Part shown: one piece after another, positions 12,259 to 17,512 of the stretch
How positions within the stretch are numbered: position 1 is the stretch's first letter
How the letters are laid out: every line of letters starts with the position of its first letter
Source of the DNA: CAYVTZ01 sp964454685
GTDB taxonomy: Bacteria; Bacillota; Clostridia; Christensenellales; Christensenellaceae
DNA length: 17,512 bases
Assembly: GCA_964454685.1 (NCBI GenBank)
Contig: CAYVTZ010000053.1
Coordinates: 1 to 17,512, forward strand
Reading direction: 5' to 3'
Made by a program: the position numbers and the translations under genes
The notes under the pieces: model-generated
What the model was told of the DNA's origin: nothing
Database searches by the model: none
What the model saw: the letters and a program-made list of their open reading frames with translations, nothing else

Positions 12259-13228
12259 CGGCTACTACACTTTCAGTTTGCGCTTGAGTAAAACTTTCGT
12301 CTTCATTTTCCGCATTCCCGGCTTTATTCGCGTTGTTTGCCTTAGTCTCTTCGGTTTGTACAGTGGGACTAGCGCTCGCTTGCTCTACTTGCGGCTCTTT
12401 TTTCAAGATTCTCACCAGTCCACTGTTTGCAACATTATAGTATCCTTTCTGGATTTCGCTCGGAATATTGATGATTGCATAGCCGCTTCTTGTTAACGAA
12501 ATATCAACACTTTTTATAAAGCCCTTGGATACAAAAGCTCGCGTATCCGCAACAACAGCCGTTTCTACATATGATGTTCCAATGTACACGCCGAGATTAT
12601 AGATTCCGTGCTGTTGCAGATTTGCGATTGTGCCAATCGGAGAAATCATTGACCCAATAATTTTTTGATCGTTTATGCCGCTTATTGCAACACCCTCAGA
12701 GTTTTTGGAAGACCCCACGGACTTTGAAACATCACTTTCCGCGCAAAAATCTCCCGTTGGTGCCCAGAACGCACTGCCATCAACATTCGTCATTGTCATT
12801 CCTATCGTGTACCCAATGTCGGCCATTTCTTCAAATTCGACTTCTCGGAATGCCTCAAACTCGGATGATTTAATCACCAGTTGGTCATCTGCTTCTATGT
12901 CCAGCTCCGGTATCAGGTATTCTTTCCCAACAAACCAAATAAATCGCTCCGGATGAAAGTTCCCATCGCTTTTCTCTGCGTTCTGATGAAAATTTGTGCC
13001 ACTAGGCATCAGCGGATAAAATTTTTCATTGCGCAAAACGAAGACACCATCCGGCAAATTATCTGTAGTATATACCAAAATATTACCTTTTGAGTCAGCG
13101 TTTGTTGTCGCTACCGCACAGGAGCAAAGCAGAAAAACACAGGTCGCTACTATCATAGCGCAAACAATTTTCATCTTTCGTACGATACGAGATTGTTTAG
13201 AACCGAAACTCATATCTGTATACTTCAT
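12251..13228 (-). CDS. Putative lipoprotein, 325 aa
   Basis: The predicted protein has 325 residues. A charged N-terminus (MKYTDMSFGSKQSRIVRKMK) is followed by a hydrophobic segment (21-34) and a lipobox-like LCSC, with Cys37 as likely lipidation site. The mature part is beta-rich (GNILVYTTDNLPDGVFVLRN; YLIPELDIEADDQLVIKSSE; YNLGVYIGTSYVETAVV), and the C-terminal 70 residues are low-complexity, rich in Ala, Glu, Thr and Asn. No family is recognised. The ATG at 13228 has AAGGAG 9 bases upstream; an ATG at 13237 abuts that site and an ATG at 13174 lacks one. It overlaps the upstream gene by 32 bases. It is likely an exposed partner of the 497-residue membrane protein. Confidence 0.75.
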   Translation of the reverse strand: MKYTDMSFGSKQSRIVRKMKIVCAMIVATCVFLLCSCAVATTNADSKGNILVYTTDNLPDGVFVLRNEKFYPLMPSGTNFHQNAEKSDGNFHPERFIWFVGKEYLIPELDIEADDQLVIKSSEFEAFREVEFEEMADIGYTIGMTMTNVDGSAFWAPTGDFCAESDVSKSVGSSKNSEGVAISGINDQKIIGSMISPIGTIANLQQHGIYNLGVYIGTSYVETAVVADTRAFVSKGFIKSVDISLTRSGYAIINIPSEIQKGYYNVANSGLVRILKKEPQVEQASASPTVQTEETKANNANKAGNAENEDESFTQAQTESVVADA

Positions 13229-14690
13229 CGTAACCATCTCCTTCGAATTCTTCGGTAATTGGTTCGCGTTTGCATTTCATGCTCGGTAAATCCAGCTTTG
13301 ACATCAAAGTGTAATCATGAATATCAATTTTCTTTTCATTGATCAACTCAAGAAGTTTGTAAAAGTCCTGCATTTGTGCCGCGCGTACACGCTTTGTTGC
13401 TAATTGAATATCTGCAACAATATGAACGCTGGCGCCCGATATCATGAAATGCGTATACTCGAAAATCGCCTTGTAAACAACGTTATCAGATATTTGCTCC
13501 CGTACTGAAAAGCCGATGCTTTTTGCAAGCGCACGAATTCGGCTGTAAAGCTCGGTCGTTTCTTCTTGGCTTAGATTTCTACTGCGGTTTCGCGCCGGTG
13601 GGCAAACTTGAACATCTCGCCTTTCTTCTGCACTGCTTGCCTCGTTTATCTTATTGCGCATAGATTCCAAGACTTCTTTTACTTCCTCTACGACCGCTTT
13701 TGTTTGCAGCGCCTGATCAGCAATCGCTTTGTGATCTTCCTCGACTCGCGCATGTGCGTCTGCGGCAAGTAAACGCTCTTTTCTGATCTGGATTTTTTTT
13801 TCTTTGAGTTGCGCCTTCAATTCAGCTTTTTCTCTTTTACGAACAATGTTTGCCGCAGCTCTATCAGCGGCGTTCTTTCTGGCCTCAGCTTTTTTTTCTG
13901 CTTTTCTTTGCATCGCATCAGCTTGCTTTTCATCGCGCGTTCTCGCCTGTTCTTCTTTCGTCAACTTTTTTTGCTGTGCACGTTCTTCTTTTGACGCTTG
14001 TTCCGATTCCTGAACGGGAGCGTCGGCCGGTTCAGCTTCCTGTTTGTACCGCCTCGCCTTGTCGCTTTTATCCCGCTCTTTTTCCTGCCGAGAATTATAA
14101 CTCCGACGGTTAAACAGCGAAGAAGGGATTTTTTTCTTGCGTTCTTTTGAAGGCGCTCGCGTATGAACGTCGTTTTCGCAAGGCGCTTCGTCCGGATCCA
14201 TAAAAAATCCTTCGTCATCTAGCGGTAGTTGTTCGGGTTCTTGCTCCTTTTCCTTGGGCTGGCCTTTTTTCTTTTTCAGTACCAAATACGCGATACCTGC
14301 GACAGAAACAATAATGACCACCAGAAACTGAGGGTTAATGCCTCTCTGATCAGTATCGGTTTCAACAGAAGCTTGACCCACTACCGCTTCGGTCGGTTGT
14401 GGCGTTGCAATGGCAATCGGCTCTATTGTTGATGTACCGGAAATAACCAAGCTTAGCTTCTCCACGCTTTCACCAAGCGGAATAGAAATCCTTACACTTC
14501 CTTCCTCGTCTATTGTATTGGTGTCGAACAGCTTCCCGTCCACCCTTGTCTCGACGGTCGCTCCGTAGAACTGAGGGCTCAGGAGTACCTCTATTGCCAT
14601 CGAACGCTCCGGATCCGCTGCATAGCTTATACTTTGTGCCGTAAAGCACAATACAGCGCAAACAATAATTACGGTGATTATCTTTCTCAT
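13197..14690 (-). CDS. Membrane-anchored protein with long charged coiled coil, 497 aa
   Basis: The 497-residue protein has a signal peptide (1-25, ending SISYAA) and an extracytoplasmic beta-like domain (about 26-92, IEVLLSPQFYGATVETRVDG). A Thr/Pro/Val linker follows, then a transmembrane helix (about 121-138, QFLVVIIVSVAGIAYLVL) with a KKKK stop-transfer. The cytoplasmic part has a Lys/Glu/Ala/Arg-rich coiled coil (about 205-365) and a folded C-terminal domain (about 375-497) with SIGFSVREQISDNVVYKAIFEYTHFMISGASVHIV. The layout resembles scaffolds linking a surface structure to a cytoplasmic complex, but I recognise no family. AAAGG lies upstream of the ATG at 14690. It heads the operon with the lipoprotein, signal peptidase and NlpC/P60 genes. 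Confidence 0.8.
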   Translation of the reverse strand: MRKIITVIIVCAVLCFTAQSISYAADPERSMAIEVLLSPQFYGATVETRVDGKLFDTNTIDEEGSVRISIPLGESVEKLSLVISGTSTIEPIAIATPQPTEAVVGQASVETDTDQRGINPQFLVVIIVSVAGIAYLVLKKKKGQPKEKEQEPEQLPLDDEGFFMDPDEAPCENDVHTRAPSKERKKKIPSSLFNRRSYNSRQEKERDKSDKARRYKQEAEPADAPVQESEQASKEERAQQKKLTKEEQARTRDEKQADAMQRKAEKKAEARKNAADRAAANIVRKREKAELKAQLKEKKIQIRKERLLAADAHARVEEDHKAIADQALQTKAVVEEVKEVLESMRNKINEASSAEERRDVQVCPPARNRSRNLSQEETTELYSRIRALAKSIGFSVREQISDNVVYKAIFEYTHFMISGASVHIVADIQLATKRVRAAQMQDFYKLLELINEKKIDIHDYTLMSKLDLPSMKCKREPITEEFEGDGYDEVYRYEFRF

Positions 14691-14859
14691 TTATTCTTTC
14701 CTTTCCAGAATTACATTTTTGCCTTCATGAGTATATATATGCCAAATATTTGATTTTTAGATATAATCCCCAAAAAAAGTTTATTTGATTTCCGCATTAT
14801 GTTGGTACTACAATTTTCTAAGATATATAAAACGAAACTTGTGGAAAGGAGGTTGCTGA
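14691..14859. promoter_or_regulatory. Divergent promoter region
   Basis: The region separates the two divergent operons. On the plus strand TTGATT (14785-14790), an 18-base spacer and TACAAT (14809-14814) make a good promoter for the gene at 14860, which has AAAGGAGG before its ATG. On the minus strand a -10-like TATACT (14730-14735) precedes the 14690 gene, without a clear -35. No leader terminator is seen on either side, unlike the modules further left. Confidence 0.6.
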
Positions 14860-15252
14860 ATGGCAGACGTTTTAAAAGAGATTTCCGGTGCACTGGGAAG
14901 CTTTTTCTCTCAGATGACTGAAATGATACGGCAGAATAGTGGACTGCAAATCTTAATCGGTGTTGTTTTGCTTCTCGTTGGGTTTATGTATCTCAGGAAA
15001 ATCATGGGCGGGTTTTTCTGGGTCGTTATTGCGATCGCTCTTGTATTCATCGCAAAAGGTATAATTGATGTTGCGACAGTGGAAAGCGCAGTGAAAACCA
15101 CAGCAGGGTCATTGGGACAAGCCAGCTTGAGCGTAGGAGATGCAATCGCAAATTTCTTTTCCGGGCTTTCGGGGTCGCCGCCTGAGCCGGTTCCGCCCGA
15201 ATCGCAAGCGATTGTTTCGTCGCTTTTAAATGGAACACCAATCGGCGGCTAA
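14860..15252 (+). CDS. Small protein with two membrane segments, possibly pilin-like
   Basis: This is the only plus-strand gene. The 130-residue protein has an amphipathic N-terminal helix (1-25), two hydrophobic helices (about 28-45, QILIGVVLLLVGFMYL, and about 50-69, GGFFWVVIAIALVFIAKGI) joined by a short basic turn (RKIMG), and a soluble tail rich in Ser, Gly and Pro (SGSPPEPVPPESQ). Two close helices with a short basic loop is the layout of VirB2/TrbC-type pilins and of some holins; sequence identity to either is not evident, and no classic cleavable signal peptide is visible. AAAGGAGG lies before the ATG and a consensus promoter sits upstream. The adjacent signal peptidase and NlpC/P60 genes make a conjugation-surface role plausible. 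Confidence 0.75.
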   Translation: MADVLKEISGALGSFFSQMTEMIRQNSGLQILIGVVLLLVGFMYLRKIMGGFFWVVIAIALVFIAKGIIDVATVESAVKTTAGSLGQASLSVGDAIANFFSGLSGSPPEPVPPESQAIVSSLLNGTPIGG

Positions 15253-15269
15253 TTGAGGCGAAGGGTAGC

Positions 15270-15292
15270 GGGTAGCCATCTTTTGACTACCC
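15270..15292. terminator. Hairpin between convergent genes
   Basis: GGGTAG and CTACCC (15270-15275 and 15287-15292) form a perfect 6-bp stem; a second small stem, GCAC/GTGC, lies at 15301-15316. Neither has a proper U-tract. The position between convergent genes suggests termination, but the structure is weak evidence. A direct repeat ACAGTTAG occurs twice at 15320-15337. Confidence 0.35.
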
Positions 15293-15333
15293 AGTCTCTC
15301 GCACCTTCGTATGTGCAAAAACAGTTAGAACAG

Positions 15334-16293
15334 TTAGGCGACTCTCCTGAATTCTTTACCATCTGACAGCAGCTCAACGTTCCCCTCACGAGCCGTTTCA
15401 AGTACCGCACCACCAAATATACGAAGTGCATCCACAGTTTCATTGTGCGGGTGTCCATAATCATTGCCCTCACCATACGAAATAATCGAATACTCTGGCG
15501 TAACTGCATTTAAGAGACGCACATCGGTTCCGGTGTAGCTGCCATGGTGCGAAACTTTCAACACGTCTACGTCTGCGTCGATATTATCTAGGGAATTTAG
15601 AATTTCCAGTGATGCATCTCCCGTCAACAAGACGCTGGTTGTGCCATAATCAATCCGCAGAACGATTGAGTAGTCATTTGTATCCTCATAGAACATGTTC
15701 GAGGGCGGCGATAACACTGTAATCTTATAGCCTTCTCCGGCCGCGATGACGTCGCCTGCTGTCGGTACGATTACCTTAGTGCCGCCTTTGTTTTGCAGCG
15801 AATTTAGCATCTTCTCGTATATCTCGGTTGTTGCCGGCTTGTTCGGCAAATAGAAATTCTTGATTTTGAAATTCTTAATTATTTCCGGCATCACTCCAAT
15901 ATGATCCGCGTGCGGATGCGTGGCCACAACAATATCGATTTCCTTGTGATCGCCTATGACGTCAGCTATCGCTTCGTAATCGTCTGTGTTCCCTGCGTCA
16001 CACAACACGGTAAGGCCATCAGGAAGCTCTATAAAGGCTGCGTCCCCTTGACCAACGTCTATGAAGGTCATGCGCATTTCACCCTTTACAGAGTCAGCAC
16101 TCGCGCCATCTGATGCTGGTTTTGGCGCTATCTTGCCGTGGATTAGTTTCTCAAGAAAAGACGCTTGATCTTCTATCGTGCTTGCATTGTCTTTCGAGCA
16201 AGCCACGTGGTTAAACGTTCCACAACTGTACAGAAGAAACATGGCAAGCAATACAATGATGATTGGCTTAATCGCAACTTTAAGAATCCGCAT
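15334..16293 (-). CDS. Exported ComEC-like metallo-beta-lactamase-fold lipoprotein
   Basis: The 319-residue protein has an N-terminal hydrophobic segment (6-22) and a lipobox LYSC with Cys24, so it should be a surface lipoprotein. From about residue 73 it matches the hydrolase domain of ComEC/Rec2: MTFIDVGQGDAAFIELPDG, then CDAGNTDDY, the metal motif ATHPHADHIGVMPE (His126, His128, Asp130, His131), YSIVLRIDYGTTSVLLTGD and LKVSHHGSYTGTD. In ComEC this domain is thought to degrade or process DNA outside the membrane; phosphodiesterase activity on nucleic acids or teichoic-acid choline is possible in relatives. The ATG at 16293 has AAAGGTGG 6 bases upstream. It overlaps the upstream gene by 14 bases. 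Metal-binding residues appear intact. Confidence 0.86.
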   Translation of the reverse strand: MRILKVAIKPIIIVLLAMFLLYSCGTFNHVACSKDNASTIEDQASFLEKLIHGKIAPKPASDGASADSVKGEMRMTFIDVGQGDAAFIELPDGLTVLCDAGNTDDYEAIADVIGDHKEIDIVVATHPHADHIGVMPEIIKNFKIKNFYLPNKPATTEIYEKMLNSLQNKGGTKVIVPTAGDVIAAGEGYKITVLSPPSNMFYEDTNDYSIVLRIDYGTTSVLLTGDASLEILNSLDNIDADVDVLKVSHHGSYTGTDVRLLNAVTPEYSIISYGEGNDYGHPHNETVDALRIFGGAVLETAREGNVELLSDGKEFRRVA

Positions 16294-16591
16294 GTTGATC
16301 CACCTTTCTCTTTTGTGTGTAGCCCATGCATTGATTAAGCCATTTTGGATTGAAGAAGTACGGCCAGTTGAACCACCCGCGCAACACCGCGCGCTCTTCG
16401 GCGCGTATTGCAAGTTCGCGTGCCACCTTTTTGTTTGCTTCGTTCATCGGCTTAGACACTTTTGCAGCCCCCAGCAAGCTCAAGTTTACCCCCGGATAAT
16501 TGCATCCGCAAAAACCATCCGCCCAACTAATCTTTTCATGATATTCACATTCGGTACAATTTTTTACCTGCTCCTTGCTATCTCTCTTCAT
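16280..16591 (-). CDS. Small Cys-containing protein, 103 aa
   Basis: The 103-residue protein has CTECEYHEK (C12, C15) and FCGCNYPG (C28, C30) near the N-terminus and a further Cys88 (WLNQCMGY), consistent with a small zinc- or Fe-S-binding fold of four cysteines. A charged helix follows (NEANKKVARELAIRAEERAVL), then an aromatic segment RGWFNWPYFFNPKW. I do not recognise the family. The ATG at 16591 has AAAGGA in front, and the end overlaps the hydrolase gene by 14 bases, implying translational coupling. It is the middle gene of a three-gene operon. Confidence 0.7.
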   Translation of the reverse strand: MKRDSKEQVKNCTECEYHEKISWADGFCGCNYPGVNLSLLGAAKVSKPMNEANKKVARELAIRAEERAVLRGWFNWPYFFNPKWLNQCMGYTQKRKVDQHADS

Positions 16592-16609
16592 TTTTAGTTT
16601 CCTTTCTCA

Positions 16610-17455
16610 TTAGTAAGTAATCCACAAACTTGCCCCTCGTTGCGCTATCGTAATAATTTCGCTGTCGAAATAATTTGATTCCGCAATTTCTTCTGCTAAT
16701 ATGAGCCCAAGATCGCCAATGTTTTCTATTCGCGTAAAACCCGGCACTTCACTCCCGTCGAACATTTTACTTGGATTTTCGTCAACTCCCCTCCACAACT
16801 CGTTAGAATAATATGCGTTACCATCCGCGCACAAAACTATCTTGCACAACACAGCCGTTAGACAACCCTGTCTGCGATTGTGATGAATCCGCATTCCCCG
16901 CGAGCTCCACATGGACAACGCTTCTTTCATTCCGCATTGACTCATTTTCGGCCATATTCTATTTTCAAAACTTGTTTGCGCAAGGGCGTTTACCATGTCG
17001 CTTACAGCCGATCCATCATCGCGCAATACAAAAGCATTGTCTATCTCACCCCATTTTTCGATGAATTGCCTTTGCTCATCGCTGAGAGTAGATGGGTCAA
17101 CCAGAACGGACGGCCATCCCTCGCCTTCTTGCTTTCGCAGCTTCTCCTTCATAGAATGTATCCGGCACTTTTCTGCGATGATTGGATATCGCTGCGGATC
17201 AACGCTTCCCGACGTGTGAAAATGCAATTCATTCATTCCTAGGTCGCCGCAAACCTCAATCGCTCGCGTGACGAGCTTGGGGTATCGCATCACGTCATCT
17301 CCTGCCAAATGCACCCTGCCAACACCACTCAGAACGCGGGGTATGCTGTTTATCGTTTCCTCTGTAATAGCGGATTCGTCTCCCTGATTTCCGTGGTAAA
17401 TTTCTATCGTAAGGTTTTCGGCGCTAACTTCCAAACTTATTTTTTTCTTTCTCAT
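16610..17455 (-). CDS. Radical-SAM/SPASM-like protein lacking the CX3CX2C motif
   Basis: The 281-residue protein follows the order of a radical SAM enzyme: a first strand (ISLEVSAENLTIEIY), an acidic linker with a helix (TEETINSIPRVL), then GVGRVHLAGDDVMRYPKLV (45-63), the counterpart of the GGEPLL segment, and AIEVCGDLGMNELHFHTSG (65-83), the counterpart of the following strand and TNG motif. The C-terminal part, GCLTAVLCKIVLCADGNAYY (197-216), resembles a SPASM region (C, then DGNxYxC). The three-cysteine Fe-S motif expected after the first strand is absent; remaining cysteines (69, 97, 174, 198, 204, 209) do not form it. It may be a catalytically dead relative or a binding partner. GAGGAG precedes the ATG. 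Family similarity is by pattern only. Confidence 0.6.
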   Translation of the reverse strand: MRKKKISLEVSAENLTIEIYHGNQGDESAITEETINSIPRVLSGVGRVHLAGDDVMRYPKLVTRAIEVCGDLGMNELHFHTSGSVDPQRYPIIAEKCRIHSMKEKLRKQEGEGWPSVLVDPSTLSDEQRQFIEKWGEIDNAFVLRDDGSAVSDMVNALAQTSFENRIWPKMSQCGMKEALSMWSSRGMRIHHNRRQGCLTAVLCKIVLCADGNAYYSNELWRGVDENPSKMFDGSEVPGFTRIENIGDLGLILAEEIAESNYFDSEIITIAQRGASLWITY

Positions 17456-17468
17456 TTTTTCTCCTCGT

Positions 17469-17504
17469 ATTATATATTTATGGTGTTTTGTACAAGTACA
17501 CCAT
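17469..17504 (-). promoter_or_regulatory. Promoter region with inverted repeat upstream of the 16610-17455 gene
   Basis: The minus strand has TATAAT (17469-17474) with ACTTGT 17 bases upstream (17492-17497). An inverted repeat with 7-bp arms ATGGTGT and ACACCAT spans 17480-17504 and encloses the inner palindrome TTGTACAA. The repeat covers the -35 and spacer, where a repressor would act. Confidence 0.45.
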
Positions 17505-17512
17505 ATAAAACT

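Noticed and set aside
15253..15333. Strong bidirectional terminator between the convergent genes
   Set aside because: Stems exist but no U-tract follows on either strand, so only a low-confidence hairpin is reported.

Overview
The window looks like part of a large conjugative or extrachromosomal element (plasmid, integrative conjugative element or plasmid-like phage) from a Bacillota/Clostridia-type host. The evidence is strong AGGAGG-type ribosome binding sites, ATGA start/stop overlaps, moderate base composition, lipoprotein and signal-peptide styles typical of Gram-positives, and a gene set mixing DNA-handling enzymes (topoisomerase III, a second beta clamp, a RecU-type resolvase) with exported cell-wall functions. 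No rRNA, tRNA, transposase, integrase or CRISPR array was seen. 24 of the 25 genes lie on the minus strand, so the layout is best read from high to low coordinates.

Right part (17455 to 15334, minus): a three-gene run encodes a protein built like a radical-SAM/SPASM enzyme but lacking the cluster-binding cysteine motif, a small Cys-containing protein, and a lipoprotein-type ComEC-like metallo-beta-lactamase-fold hydrolase. A lone plus-strand gene (14860-15252) for a small protein with two membrane segments follows. Leftward from the divergent region at 14691-14859 runs an export operon: a 497-residue membrane-anchored coiled-coil protein, a lipoprotein, a minimal type I signal peptidase and a secreted NlpC/P60 peptidase. 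This fits surface or cell-wall functions of a conjugation apparatus, although no VirB4/VirD4/relaxase is in the window.

Middle and left part (11161 to 1, minus): short transcription units encode a small basic protein, two unknown proteins, an HD phosphohydrolase, a RecU-like resolvase, a DnaN-like clamp, a leucine-rich-repeat protein, a set of nucleotide-metabolism-like genes (a DUF4406-type protein fused to a Cys-rich N-terminus, a divergent guanylate kinase, and a 115-residue protein sharing a short duplicated segment with the kinase), several small unknown proteins, a DUF1848 protein and topoisomerase III (cut by the window edge).

The most unusual signal is non-coding. At four operon junctions (near 3850-3954, 5811-5920, 8148-8255 and 11179-11302) the same architecture recurs. 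A sigma-A-like promoter, with an 18-base spacer in at least three of the four, overlaps or abuts the end of the upstream gene. A leader of almost fixed length (49, 49, 49 and 51 bases after the -10) carries a box resembling AGTNNNGATT, a small hairpin and a second such box. It ends in an intrinsic terminator whose U-tract, in three of the four copies, lies only about 20-30 bases before the next start codon. Because the promoter precedes the terminator, transcription from it should stop after roughly 70-80 nt unless something permits read-through. I infer an element-wide antitermination or attenuation regulon; its trans-acting factor is not identifiable here.
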